Below are positions 1-8,538 of a stretch of 64,000 nt of DNA, in pieces. The first letter of the stretch is position 1. The number at the start of each line of letters is the position of its first letter. The stretch is taken from NCBI RefSeq assembly GCF_006265115.1, contig NZ_SMDR01000001.1:124001-188000 (forward strand), given 5' to 3'. The notes under the pieces were generated by a model. It ran no database searches and was not told where the DNA came from. It worked only from the letters and a program-made list of their open reading frames with translations. Source of the DNA: Arenimonas terrae (GTDB taxonomy: Bacteria > Pseudomonadota > Gammaproteobacteria > Xanthomonadales > Xanthomonadaceae). Made by a program: the position numbers and the translations under genes.

Positions 1-320
1 AAAGCGCGGTCGGGTGCGTCGTCGATATACCCCTCCAGCAGTTCGACGCGCGACACCAGCGGCCCGAGGGTGTCGCGCGCCACCGCCAGCATCGGCGCCG
101 ATGGATCGATGCCCAGGAACCGCCAGTCCGGCTGCGATTCCGCAAGTACTTTCAGCTCCAGCCCGCCGCCTGCGCCGAGCACCAGCATTTCGCCCGTTGG
201 CGGTACGCGCTCCGCGAGCAACAGGCAGGTCATCTGCTGCAGGGCATGGAAGCCCGGCACCTGGCGCACCGGGCCTTCGGAATAGCGGGCGGCCGCCTGC
301 GGATCGGAAAACATCGTCAT
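1..320 (-). CDS. Class I SAM-dependent methyltransferase (partial, C-terminus off the left edge)
   Basis: About 106 N-terminal residues of a minus-strand gene are visible. The start is the ATG at 318-320; another ATG follows two codons later. Residues 46-57 form methyltransferase motif I (LVLGAGGGLELK) and IDPS at 71-74 ends strand beta-2, so this is the SAM-binding half of a Rossmann-fold methyltransferase. The acceptor substrate cannot be told. It is divergent from the Rrf2 regulator across a 51-bp gap that holds a palindrome, so it may be controlled by that regulator (inference). Confidence 0.8.
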   Translation of the reverse strand, partial: MTMFSDPQAAARYSEGPVRQVPGFHALQQMTCLLLAERVPPTGEMLVLGAGGGLELKVLAESQPDWRFLGIDPSAPMLAVARDTLGPLVSRVELLEGYIDDAPDRA

Positions 321-335
321 CACGACACCCTTGGC

Positions 336-373
336 TTGACAGTGCCGGTTTAATGTAACAGCATTTGTTACAT
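336..373 (+). promoter_or_regulatory. Promoter and palindromic operator overlapping the Rrf2 start codon
   Basis: A consensus -35 TTGACA lies at 336-341. With a 17-nt spacer the -10 would be CAGCAT (359-364), a weak box. A perfect 8-bp inverted repeat ATGTAACA/TGTTACAT (353-360 and 366-373, 5-nt spacer) covers the -10 and the first two bases of the ATG at 372. There is no Shine-Dalgarno sequence, so a leaderless transcript is likely. The palindrome is the obvious autoregulatory site for the Rrf2 protein (inference). Confidence 0.6.
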
Positions 374-818
374 GAAAAGAGACAGCCGGCTTTCCGCGGT
401 CCTGCATGCGCTGCTGCACATGGCCGAGCAGGACAAGCCCATGACCTCCGAGGCGCTGGGCCGGTGCCTGAACACCAACCCGGTGGTGGTCCGCCGCACG
501 ATGGGCCTGCTGCGCGATGCCGGCCTGGTATCGGCGGGCCGCGGCCACGCCGGAGGCTGGCGCATCAGCGCCGACCTGTCGCGCATCACGCTGCGCCAGC
601 TGCACGAGGCGCTGGGCGAACCGGCCACGTTCGCCATCGGAAACCGGCACGAGAACCCGTCCTGCCTCGTCGAGCAGGTGGTCAATGCGGCCCTCGACGA
701 TGCCTTCGACGCGGCCGAGGCCCTGCTGCTCGAACGCTTCGCCACCGTGACGCTGGCCGACCTGGCCGCGGACTTCGCCCGCCGCCACGCGGCCCACAAG
801 GGAGCCCGTAAGAAATGA
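372..818 (+). CDS. Rrf2 family transcriptional regulator
   Basis: 148 aa, the usual Rrf2 length. The N-terminal winged helix reads SAVLHALLHMAEQ, then MTSEALGRCLNTNPVVVRR (recognition helix region), then the wing LVSAGRGHAGGW. Two scattered cysteines are present but not the three-cysteine cluster of iron-sulfur Rrf2 sensors such as IscR or NsrR, so it is more like the YwnA-type branch. It overlaps the following flavoprotein gene by 4 bases (ATGA) and probably controls it and the divergent methyltransferase. The start at 372 is fixed by the domain start and the promoter geometry. Confidence 0.9.
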   Translation: MKRDSRLSAVLHALLHMAEQDKPMTSEALGRCLNTNPVVVRRTMGLLRDAGLVSAGRGHAGGWRISADLSRITLRQLHEALGEPATFAIGNRHENPSCLVEQVVNAALDDAFDAAEALLLERFATVTLADLAADFARRHAAHKGARKK

Positions 819-1705
819 AACACGACGTGATCGTGATCGGCGGAAGTTATTCCGGCATGGCGGCGGCCCTGCAGCTGCTGCGCGCCCGCCGCAGGGTGCT
901 GGTGATCGATGCCGGCAGGCGGCGCAACCGCATGGCCGCGCATTCGCACGGTTTCCTGGCCCAGGACGGCGCCGACCCGGCGCAGATCGCGCGCACCGCC
1001 CGCGAACAGTTGATGGCCTACCCGACGCTGGAATGGCGCGAGGGCGAAGCCGTGCAGGCCGCCGGCGAACGCGACGACTTCCGCGTGCGTCTGCGCGATG
1101 GCAGCGAACACCGGGCCCGCCGCCTGCTGCTGGCCACCGGCGTTTCCGACCAGCTGCCGGCCATCGAGGGCCTGGCGGAGCGTTGGGGCACCGCAGTCTT
1201 CCACTGCCCCTACTGCCACGGCTACGAGTTGAACCAGGGCCGCATCGGCGTGATCGCGGTCACGCCGATGTCGATCCACCAGGCGCAGCTGTTGCCGGAG
1301 TGGGGCACGACGACGTTTTTGCTCAACGGCGCGATCGAGCTCGACCATGATGCGGAAAACGATCTGCGCGCCCGCGGCGTGACGATCGAAGCCACGCCCA
1401 TCGCCCGCCTGGACGGCCATGCCGATGTCGTGCTGGCCGACGGGCGGCGGCTGCGTTTCGCCGGCCTGTTCACCGCGCCGCGCAACGCGCCGGCCACGCC
1501 GGTCGCGCAAGGCCTGGGCTGCGCGCTGATGGACACGCCGATGGGCACGCAGCTTCAGACCGCCGACAGCAAGGAAACCACTGTGCCCGGCGTGTTCGCC
1601 TGCGGCGACGTGGCGCGCATGCCGCATTCGGTGTCGCTGGCCGTGGGTGATGGCGCCTGGGCCGGGGCGCAGTTGCACCGGTCGCTGGTCTTTCCGGGCG
1701 CCTAG
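815..1705 (+). CDS. Thioredoxin reductase-like NAD(P)/FAD-dependent oxidoreductase
   Basis: 296 aa, the length of the TrxB fold. The N-terminal FAD-binding motif is GGSYSGMAAA (about residues 8-17), followed by VLVIDAG. The redox site is C131-P-Y-C134 within CPYCHGYE, where classical TrxB has CATC. ATGVSDQLP and the C-terminal ACGDVAR (Cys263 region) complete the FAD site. The central NADPH-binding stretch reads IGVIAVTPMSIHQA instead of the normal GGGDSA type, so NADPH use is doubtful. It is translationally coupled to the Rrf2 gene, which suggests a redox- or stress-inducible flavoprotein. Confidence 0.88.
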   Translation: MKHDVIVIGGSYSGMAAALQLLRARRRVLVIDAGRRRNRMAAHSHGFLAQDGADPAQIARTAREQLMAYPTLEWREGEAVQAAGERDDFRVRLRDGSEHRARRLLLATGVSDQLPAIEGLAERWGTAVFHCPYCHGYELNQGRIGVIAVTPMSIHQAQLLPEWGTTTFLLNGAIELDHDAENDLRARGVTIEATPIARLDGHADVVLADGRRLRFAGLFTAPRNAPATPVAQGLGCALMDTPMGTQLQTADSKETTVPGVFACGDVARMPHSVSLAVGDGAWAGAQLHRSLVFPGA

Positions 1706-1780
1706 GCCGGGGCTCCGCGTCGCCAACCGCCCCGCCCGGGGCATAGACTCCCGACATGCCCCCCCCGCCGAGATGCCGTG

Positions 1781-2650
1781 ATGCGTACCGCTGCGCTCGA
1801 CCTTCCGGCCAACATCCGGGCCATCGCCCTGCACGAACGCGAGTGGAACGGCGTGCTGGTCGAGACCGCGCACTTCCAGTGCGACGGCCGCGCGGTCCAC
1901 CTGCTCTGCCACCAGGACCGCACTCGCCTGTCGGTGGTGCTGGAAGAAGAGGGCGGCCGCTGCGAACCGCGGCTGGCGGAGAACGCCCGCTGTCCAACGC
2001 CCTACGCACCGCGGCACATGGCCTTCGCGCCTGCCGGCCTGCCGGTGTGGGGCTACAGCGACCACATCCACCGCGTGCGCGATGCCACGTTGTGCTTCGA
2101 TGTCGAGGCCTTGAGCGAGCGATTGGGCGAACGGCTGGATGCCACCTTGGCCGGCACGCCGCGCCTGGGCTTCACCGATGCGCGCGTGTGGACCCTGGCC
2201 CACCTGCTGGCCGATGCCTGCGACGATCCCGATCCGGCCAGCCAGCTTTACGGCGACGGGCTGGTGACCGCGCTTGGGGCGCTGCTGCTGCGGCCGCGGT
2301 CCGAGGTGGCCACGGCCGGAAAACTGGCGCCGTGGCAGCTGCGTCGGGTCGTGGACCATCTGCAGTCGCGGCTGCCGGCACGGGTCGAGCTGCGCGAGCT
2401 GGCGGACCTGGCGGGGCTGTCGCAGGCGCACTTCAGCCGCGCCTTCAAGGCCTCGACCGGAAGGGCGCCTTACCAGTGGCAGCTCGAGGAGCGCATCCGC
2501 CGGGCCCAGGCCCGGCTGCGCGGCAGCGAGGCCTCGCTCGACCAGATCGCCGAGGCCACCGGCTTCGTCGACAGCGCCCACCTGGTGCGCACCTTCCGCC
2601 GGTTCGTGGGCACCACGCCCTCGCGCTGGCGGCGCGAGAACCGGATCTAG
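1781..2650 (+). CDS. AraC family transcriptional regulator
   Basis: 289 aa from the ATG at 1781; a GTG immediately upstream (1778) is an alternative. The N-terminal two thirds are a sensor part I cannot assign. The C-terminal ~95 residues are an AraC double helix-turn-helix: VELRELADLAGLSQAHFSRAFKAS, then LDQIAEATGFVDSAHLVRTFRR and the closing GTTPSRWRR. A -10-like TAGACT lies at 1744-1749. The isochorismatase-like gene begins 91 bases downstream in the same direction and is the likely target. Confidence 0.88.
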   Translation: MRTAALDLPANIRAIALHEREWNGVLVETAHFQCDGRAVHLLCHQDRTRLSVVLEEEGGRCEPRLAENARCPTPYAPRHMAFAPAGLPVWGYSDHIHRVRDATLCFDVEALSERLGERLDATLAGTPRLGFTDARVWTLAHLLADACDDPDPASQLYGDGLVTALGALLLRPRSEVATAGKLAPWQLRRVVDHLQSRLPARVELRELADLAGLSQAHFSRAFKASTGRAPYQWQLEERIRRAQARLRGSEASLDQIAEATGFVDSAHLVRTFRRFVGTTPSRWRRENRI

Positions 2651-2741
2651 GCCACCGCAGGAACCGACAGCAAAGCGCAGGAACGTACCGTGCATCGCGG
2701 CGCGGTCGGCCCAGAATCTCCTGAAACCAGGAGGTGTCGCC

Positions 2742-3482
2742 ATGTCAGGTGCAATGTTCAGTCGTCGTCAGGTGGTCACCGCGGCGCTGGCCGCCGCCGT
2801 TTCGGGTGCGGTATTCGCGCAGTCCACGGGCGCGCCCTCGGTCGGCTCGTCCGCCTATCCGTCGCAGCGCCGTTCGCCGCAGGGCGCGGTCTGGAACCAC
2901 GACGAGGTGGCGCTGCTGCTCATCGACTACCAGCCGGAGATGTTCGCCAACATCCGCTCGGAAACCGGCCCGGAGCTGATCGAGCTCAATACCCGCTTCC
3001 TGATCCGCGTTGCGAAGGCGCTGGATATCCCGGTCGTGCTGAGCACGGTGGGCGTGGAGATGGGCGTCAACGAACCCACCCGTGAATCGATCGCCGCCGA
3101 ACTCCCGGGGGCTGTCGTGATCGACCGCAGCAGCATGAATTCCTGGGAAGACAAACCCTTCGTCGACGCGGTCAGGGCCACCGGCAGGAAGCGCCTGGTC
3201 TTCGGCGCGCTGTACACCGAGATCTGCCTGGCTTTCCCGGTGGTGGACGCGCTGAAGGAGGGCTACGAAGTGACCATCGTCGCCGACGCCGTCGGCGGAA
3301 TGTCGCAGACCGCGCACGCCACCGCCATCGACCGCATGACCCATGCCGGCGCCATTCCCAACACCGCGCTGGCCCTGTCCACCGAGTTCTTCCGCGACTG
3401 GAAGTCGGCCGAGGCCGAGAAGATGCGGCCGCTGATCGTCTGGTACCTGGGCGAGGTGGCGAAGCTCGGTACGCGCCGCTGA
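2742..3482 (+). CDS. Exported YcaC-like isochorismatase-family hydrolase
   Basis: 246 aa. The ATG at 2742 has a strong Shine-Dalgarno AGGAGGT and begins a twin-arginine-type signal (SRRQVVTAALAAAVSGAVFA), so export is likely. The mature domain resembles YcaC: nucleophile-assisting Asp62 in LLLIDYQ, a SMNSWED segment like the INAW loop of YcaC, and catalytic Cys162 in GALYTEICLAF. The Lys of the Asp-Lys-Cys triad is not obvious; Arg129 may take that place. The substrate is unknown. Most relatives are cytoplasmic, so the leader is notable. Confidence 0.82.
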   Translation: MSGAMFSRRQVVTAALAAAVSGAVFAQSTGAPSVGSSAYPSQRRSPQGAVWNHDEVALLLIDYQPEMFANIRSETGPELIELNTRFLIRVAKALDIPVVLSTVGVEMGVNEPTRESIAAELPGAVVIDRSSMNSWEDKPFVDAVRATGRKRLVFGALYTEICLAFPVVDALKEGYEVTIVADAVGGMSQTAHATAIDRMTHAGAIPNTALALSTEFFRDWKSAEAEKMRPLIVWYLGEVAKLGTRR

Positions 3483-3525
3483 GGCGCAGGCGCCGCCACG
3501 CGGAGGGTCCGAATGCGGCGGGCCC

Positions 3526-4272
3526 TCAGGCCTTGGCCGAGGCGTCCGCCAGCAGCCGCGCCGAGCGCTGCTTCTCCCGCCAGCCGCGCAGGGTGCGGCC
3601 GGGGAAGATGCTGCGCCAGCTCAGCAGGTAGGCGCCCTTGAGCGTCAGCGGGCGCCGGCCGTCGGCGTCCACCTCGGGGTGGCAGTAGCCCAGCCGGGTC
3701 ATCAGGTCCGACTCGCGGTCCATGAAGTCCTCGACCATCCGGAAGCCGGCGTCTGCCGAGTAGGGCATCGGCTGGGCGGTGTTCTTCAGCGTCGCGCGCA
3801 GGGCGAGGAAACGCGCGTGCAGCTCCGCCGTCGCCTGGACCTCGGGGAAGCGGGCGTGGATCTTCAGGTCCACGCGCGGATAGGGCGAGGGAATGGGCGT
3901 GTTGGTCACGTCCAGGATCGAGCCGTCGGCGTAGAGCTGGGCGAACTCGACGTAGGAGATCGACTTCACCTTCGAAACGATGCTCACCACCATGGCGCAG
4001 GCCTGGTCGTCGTGCGCGTACAGCGAGAAGTTCGTTTCGGTGTGGGTGTCGCGCATGAAGGACGAGCCCAGGTAGCGAAAGCCCAGGCCGCGCATGTCGG
4101 CGTCGAGGCCGCGGAAGACCTCGTCGCGGCTGGCCATGAAGCTGGCCTCGTCGTGCGGCTGGAAACGGATGCGGGCCGGCAGGCGCTGGGTGCGCCAGAT
4201 CAGCAGCGGGCCGAGCAGGTTCAGGGCCAGCACGGGCAGCACGATCAGCCCGATCAGCATCGTCAGCGACAT
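3526..4272 (-). CDS. Hypothetical membrane-anchored protein
   Basis: 248 aa, not recognised. Residues 2-25 form one transmembrane segment (MSLTMLIGLIVLPVLALNLL), then a positively charged RTQRLPARIRF and a soluble domain with no motif I know. The start is the ATG at 4270-4272, preceded by AGGGGAAA at good spacing. The protein is probably an inner-membrane protein with a cytoplasmic C-terminal domain. It is divergent from the 183-aa membrane protein across a 191-bp gap that should hold both promoters. Confidence 0.65.
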   Translation of the reverse strand: MSLTMLIGLIVLPVLALNLLGPLLIWRTQRLPARIRFQPHDEASFMASRDEVFRGLDADMRGLGFRYLGSSFMRDTHTETNFSLYAHDDQACAMVVSIVSKVKSISYVEFAQLYADGSILDVTNTPIPSPYPRVDLKIHARFPEVQATAELHARFLALRATLKNTAQPMPYSADAGFRMVEDFMDRESDLMTRLGYCHPEVDADGRRPLTLKGAYLLSWRSIFPGRTLRGWREKQRSARLLADASAKA

Positions 4273-4463
4273 GTATTTCCCCTGGAAGGCCGGGCGCCGG
4301 CCCGGCGTCCCCGGCCGATAGGGTCCGTGCGGAGCGGGGCGGGCGTCAAGCCGGGCCCGATTGCCCCGGAATCCCCCCGTGCCCGCCCGCAAAAAGCCAG
4401 ATATCGTTTCCATGCTTCCCGCGGCCGGCCCGTCCGGGCGCGGCGCCAACCGGGAGAGGGAAC

Positions 4464-5015
4464 ATGAGCGACATTCTCGAAAGCGATCAGCTGCGCCGCG
4501 GTCCGTGGCGTTGGCTGGTGTGGGGCGGGGCGGCGGGACTGCTGCTGCTGCCGCTGGTGGCGATGCAGTTCACCGCCGAAGTGAACTGGGATGGCTTCGA
4601 TTTCCTGGTGATGGGCGGGATGCTGTTGACGGTCTGCGTGGTGTACGAGATCGCGGCCCGGCTCGCGCGCAGCAATGCCTACATGGTGGCCGCGGCCATC
4701 GCCATCGGCGGCGCCTTCCTCACGGTATGGGCCAACGGGGCGGTCGGCATCATCGGCAGCGAGGACAATCCCGCGAACGAGATCTTCTACTGGGTGCTCG
4801 CGGTCGAGTTCGCCGGCGCGCTGCTGGCGCTGCTGCGCGCCCGGGCGATGGCCTGGGTGATGGTGGCCACGGCCGTCGCGCAGTTGGGCGCCTGCGTCTA
4901 CGCGTGGGCGGCCGGCCTGGGCCACGTCTGGGTGTTCACCGGCGTGATGTGCGCGCTGTGGCTGGCTTCGGCGCGGCTGTTCCATCAGGCGGCGCGGCTG
5001 CAAGCCAAGGCCTGA
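4464..5015 (+). CDS. Hypothetical multi-pass membrane protein
   Basis: 183 aa with about five hydrophobic spans (near residues 17-36, 47-66, 73-93, 107-125 and 130-170). The start has a good Shine-Dalgarno (GGGAGAGGGA) 2 bases upstream of the ATG region. No catalytic motif is seen. Acidic loops follow spans 1 and 3 (AEVNWDG, SEDNPANE). The gene stands alone between divergent and AraC neighbours. The function is unknown. Confidence 0.7.
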   Translation: MSDILESDQLRRGPWRWLVWGGAAGLLLLPLVAMQFTAEVNWDGFDFLVMGGMLLTVCVVYEIAARLARSNAYMVAAAIAIGGAFLTVWANGAVGIIGSEDNPANEIFYWVLAVEFAGALLALLRARAMAWVMVATAVAQLGACVYAWAAGLGHVWVFTGVMCALWLASARLFHQAARLQAKA

Positions 5016-5118
5016 TCGACCGGGCGCGGTCCGCCGCATCGCGTCCGCGACCAATGGCAGGGGCCGCGCACGCAGTCCGGGGCTATGCTCCAGCCGACTT
5101 CCTGCCCATGGTCCGGCC

Positions 5119-5907
5119 ATGCCGAGCGCTCCGCTTCCGCCCGCGTCACGCAGCCGCCTGCTCTTCGCGGGGCGCGGCATCACCGCGCGGCTGAGCTGGT
5201 ACGCACCGGGCCTGCGAATGGCCTCGCACGAACACGCGCAGCACCAGCTTTCGCTGCTGCTGGCCGGAACGCTGGGCGAATCCGGGCGTGGCGGCGACCT
5301 GCGGCTCGACGTGCCGGCGGTGGGCGTGAAGCCGGCCGGATTCGCACACGCGAACGACTACGGCCCGCGCGGTGCCCTGATCCTGGGCATCGATCTGGAA
5401 CCGCAGGCCGACCTGCATCGGCTCGGCCTGGATGCCATCTGGCAGTGGCATCCCAACCCCGCGACGGCGCTGATGTCGCGCGGCCGCAGGCTGGTGACGG
5501 ACCTTCTGGAAGGACGTGCCGTCGCGGCCGAGGCGGAGGGGCGGGTCTGGGAGCTGTTGTCATGCCTGAAGGGCCGTCGCGCGGCGCCCGGCGGCTCCCG
5601 TCCGGCCTGGGTCATGCGGGCCTGCGAGCGGCTGCAGGAAGAGGCCACGCCCCTGGTCGAGCTGGCGCGCGATGAAGGATTGCACCCGGTGTACTTTTCC
5701 CGCGCGTTTTCCCGCTGGACCGGCTGCGCGCCATCGGCCTTCCGCGCGCGCTCGCGTTTCCAGCGGGCGCTGTGCATGGTGTCCAGCGGCCAGCCGCTGG
5801 CGACGGCGGCGCTGGCGGCCGGGTTTTCGGACCAGGCGCATTTCAGCCGGTCGGCCCGCGAACTGGTGGGCCTCACGCCGCGGCAGCTGCGCTGCCTGGT
5901 GGCCTGA
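5119..5907 (+). CDS. AraC family transcriptional regulator
   Basis: 262 aa. The N-terminal part is cupin-like: SHEHAQHQLSLLLAG looks like the first cupin motif, followed by VGVKPAGFAHAND. The C-terminal AraC DNA-binding domain (about residues 165-262) has LVELARDEGLHPVYFSRAFSR, LATAALAAGFSDQAHFSRSAR and GLTPRQLR. A -10-like TATGCT lies at 5084-5089. The serine hydrolase gene starts 77 bases downstream on the same strand and is a plausible target. Confidence 0.88.
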   Translation: MPSAPLPPASRSRLLFAGRGITARLSWYAPGLRMASHEHAQHQLSLLLAGTLGESGRGGDLRLDVPAVGVKPAGFAHANDYGPRGALILGIDLEPQADLHRLGLDAIWQWHPNPATALMSRGRRLVTDLLEGRAVAAEAEGRVWELLSCLKGRRAAPGGSRPAWVMRACERLQEEATPLVELARDEGLHPVYFSRAFSRWTGCAPSAFRARSRFQRALCMVSSGQPLATAALAAGFSDQAHFSRSARELVGLTPRQLRCLVA

Positions 5908-5984
5908 GGCCAGGTTCAATCCGTTCAAGACGGCAGGGTGGCCACGCGGCAAGCTCGCTGCATCGCCCAACGCCGGAAGTCCGC

Positions 5985-7502
5985 ATGCGCCCGATCCTGC
6001 TCCTGCTCCTGCTGTCGCTGTCCCTGATGCCGGCCGCGCCGGCGCGGGCCGACACCCCGGCCGAAGCGTCGGAGAAGCTGCGCGTTTTCCTGGACGGCAT
6101 CCCCGACCTGGGCCCCGGCTACGCGGTGGTGGTCGTGGATCGCGACAGGCATCTGCTCGACTACGTGCGAGGACAGCGCGATGCCGGCACCGGCGCGCCG
6201 CTCACGCTGGACACGCCGATCTACATCGCCTCGCAGACCAAGTCCTACCTGGGCCTGCTGGCCCACATCCTCGACCGCCGCGGCGTGCTGCGCCTGGACA
6301 GCACGCTGGCGGACCACTGGCCGGAGCTGGAACTTCCGGACGGTGTGGATCCGTCGGCGTGGACGCTGGCCGACCTGCTCAACCACCGCGTGCCGATCAG
6401 CGCCGATGCGATCACCGTGCTCGAGTCCTACCTGCAGTCGCCCGATCCGGCGGGCTATCCGCAGCTGCTGGCAACGCTGGCCACCGCGCGCCCGGCCGGT
6501 TTCGACTACGACAACCTCGGTTACAACGTGTACGCCGCCATCCTGTTCCAGAAGACCGGCAAATCCTGGCAGCAATGGCTGGACGAGGAGCTGTTCCGGC
6601 CGCTGGGGCTGGCGCACACGTCGACGCGCACGTCTGCGTTCGACGACGCCGTGCTGGCCGCCAGCCACACCTGGCTGGGCGACGCGGAAGGCTGGGAGCG
6701 CATCGGCTCCAAGCCCGACGGCGTGATGCATTCCGCCGGCGGCATGGTCACCTCGCCCAACGACCTGGCGCGCTGGCTGCAGTTGCACCTGGGTGGCGAA
6801 GCGCCGGACGGCTTCGATGCCGGGCTGCTCGCGGCCGCACACCGCAAGGGCGCCGACGTGGATCCGAAGGCGCGCAACGCCTACGAACTGCCCTGCGATG
6901 GCTACGCCTTCGGCTGGAACCAGTGCAACTTCGAGGGCCATCGCCTGTTCATCCACGGCGGCAGCTACACCGGCGCCCGCACCATGATGGCCTTCGCGCC
7001 GGACCTGGGCGTCGGCATCGGCGTGTTCTCGAACTCCGACAACATGACCGGCTGGCTGACCTCGCGCACCATCGTCCAGTTCCTGCAGTACCTGGTCGAC
7101 CATCCGGACGCCGAGTCCTGGGCCAAGACCCGCCAGGGGATGTATCCGCAGCGCGTGGCCGACTATCTGAAGTTCCGACGCGAGCAGCTCGCCACCATCC
7201 GTGCCGAACCGCAGTGGCAGGGCTGGCGTTGGACGCCCAAGGCCGGTGAGCTGGCGGCGTACGCGGGCCGCTATCGCGGCGAGCGCCTGCCGGTCATGGC
7301 CGAACTGGCGACGGGGTCGCAGGGGCTGCAGCTGACGATCGGTGCGTTGCAGCGCCGGCTGGCGCCCGCCAGCCGCGATCTGTTCGGCGCCAGCTGGCTG
7401 CGCCTGGACCCGCCGCAGCCGTTGCGTTTCCTGCGCGACCAGGCCGGCCGCATCACGGGTTTCGAGTTCGACGGCGAACGTTACCTGCGGACGACGGACT
7501 GA
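5985..7502 (+). CDS. Exported serine hydrolase, beta-lactamase (class C)/D-aminopeptidase fold
   Basis: 505 aa. The ATG at 5985 starts a clear signal peptide (MRPILLLLLLSLSLMPAAPARA), so the enzyme acts in the periplasm or outside. The three active-site motifs of the family are present: Ser83-x-x-Lys86 (SQTK), Tyr175-Asp-Asn177 (YDN), and His324-Gly-Gly (IHGGSYTG). A C-terminal region of about 120 residues after the catalytic domain is lipocalin-like in position. The substrate could be a D-amino-acid peptide or an ester; resistance is not implied. It follows an AraC regulator. Confidence 0.85.
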   Translation: MRPILLLLLLSLSLMPAAPARADTPAEASEKLRVFLDGIPDLGPGYAVVVVDRDRHLLDYVRGQRDAGTGAPLTLDTPIYIASQTKSYLGLLAHILDRRGVLRLDSTLADHWPELELPDGVDPSAWTLADLLNHRVPISADAITVLESYLQSPDPAGYPQLLATLATARPAGFDYDNLGYNVYAAILFQKTGKSWQQWLDEELFRPLGLAHTSTRTSAFDDAVLAASHTWLGDAEGWERIGSKPDGVMHSAGGMVTSPNDLARWLQLHLGGEAPDGFDAGLLAAAHRKGADVDPKARNAYELPCDGYAFGWNQCNFEGHRLFIHGGSYTGARTMMAFAPDLGVGIGVFSNSDNMTGWLTSRTIVQFLQYLVDHPDAESWAKTRQGMYPQRVADYLKFRREQLATIRAEPQWQGWRWTPKAGELAAYAGRYRGERLPVMAELATGSQGLQLTIGALQRRLAPASRDLFGASWLRLDPPQPLRFLRDQAGRITGFEFDGERYLRTTD

Positions 7503-7568
7503 ACATCGCCCGGGTTCGCGGCCGGCGGGGGCTCGCTTAGACTGACGGGGTCCCGCCGGGAGTGCGCC

Positions 7569-8087
7569 ATGCCAGAACCCGACGCCGTTCCTCCGGAGCG
7601 CCCCTCGCCGCCGCGCGATCCCGCGCTGCTGCGCCGCCTGCTGCGCGCGAAGGACCGCATGGACGCGGCCTCGCACGAAGCCTGGCCGGTGCGGCGCCTG
7701 GCGAAGGTAAGCGGCGTGTCCGAGGCGCACTTCGCGCGCTCGTTCAAGGACGCTTTCGGCCTGCCGCCGCACCGCTACCTGCTGACGCGCCGGATCGAGA
7801 AGGCCACCGCGCTGCTGCGCGACACGGCGCTGCCGATCACCGACATCGCCTTCCAGACCGGCTGGAGCAGCCTGGGCACCTTCGGCCGCACCTTCCGCGA
7901 CATCACCGGCCTGAGCCCGGGCGACTGGCGGGAAAGCGACCAGGCGGCCGTGCACGCGCTGGACCGGGTGCCGGCCTGCTTCGTCAGCGCCGCGCGCCGG
8001 CCCGGACTCATCTCCGCAGTTTCGGAGAAGCGCCGGCAGGAGGCGGCCGATAGGCTGGACTCCAATCCAACAGCGGAGGTGCCATGA
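7569..8087 (+). CDS. AraC-type helix-turn-helix regulator (short)
   Basis: 172 aa, almost only the AraC DNA-binding domain (residues 20-125): VRRLAKVSGVSEAHFARSFKDAFGLPPHRYL, then ITDIAFQTGWSSLGTFGRTFRDITGLSPGDWR. The canonical N-terminal sensor domain is missing, and about 45 C-terminal residues are unassigned. A -10-like TAGACT lies at 7538-7543 and GGGAG precedes the ATG. Its last 4 bases overlap the VOC gene (ATGA), so the two form an operon. Confidence 0.87.
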   Translation: MPEPDAVPPERPSPPRDPALLRRLLRAKDRMDAASHEAWPVRRLAKVSGVSEAHFARSFKDAFGLPPHRYLLTRRIEKATALLRDTALPITDIAFQTGWSSLGTFGRTFRDITGLSPGDWRESDQAAVHALDRVPACFVSAARRPGLISAVSEKRRQEAADRLDSNPTAEVP

Positions 8088-8491
8088 GCCAGGGAATTGC
8101 AGTGGTGGGCCTGTATGTCCACGATCAGGACGAAGCCCTGGGCTTCTATGTCGGCAAGCTGGGCTTCCAGGTCCACACCGATGCCCGCAACGGCGACTAC
8201 CGCTGGCTGACCGTGCAGCACCCGGAGCAGCCGTCCTTCCAGCTGGGCCTGTTCACGCCGCAGGCGCCGCTGGTGGATGCGGCCACGGCGCAGGCCCTGC
8301 GCGAGGCGGTGGCCAAGGGCGCGATGCCGCCCCTGGTGCTGGTGGTCGACGACTGCCGGGCCGCCTACGAAACGATGCGCGCCCGCGGCGTCGAGTTCAC
8401 CCAGGCGCCGACGACGCGCTACGGCAGCACCGACGCCAGCTTCCGTGACCCGTCGGGCAACGGCTGGAAGTTGATCGAGGCGCGGCCGTGA
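8084..8491 (+). CDS. VOC family (glyoxalase/bleomycin-resistance fold) protein
   Basis: 135 aa with the paired beta-alpha-beta-beta-beta modules of the VOC fold. The opening VVGLYVHDQDEALGFYVGKLGF and the closing ASFRDPSGNGWKLIE are diagnostic. Metal-ligand positions could not be assigned with certainty. It has a strong Shine-Dalgarno (GGAGGT) and overlaps the short AraC-type regulator by 4 bases. AraC-VOC pairs are common, but the substrate is unknown. Confidence 0.87.
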   Translation: MSQGIAVVGLYVHDQDEALGFYVGKLGFQVHTDARNGDYRWLTVQHPEQPSFQLGLFTPQAPLVDAATAQALREAVAKGAMPPLVLVVDDCRAAYETMRARGVEFTQAPTTRYGSTDASFRDPSGNGWKLIEARP

Positions 8492-8538
8492 GCGGCGCGC
8501 GCCATTTCGCGGCAGGGCCGACGCAGAAGGAGCCGGCG

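Noticed and set aside
1756-2724. A 322-codon frame starting at the ATG at 1756
   Set aside because: It sits at an attractive distance from TAGACT but is out of frame with the clear AraC domain and has no recognisable product.
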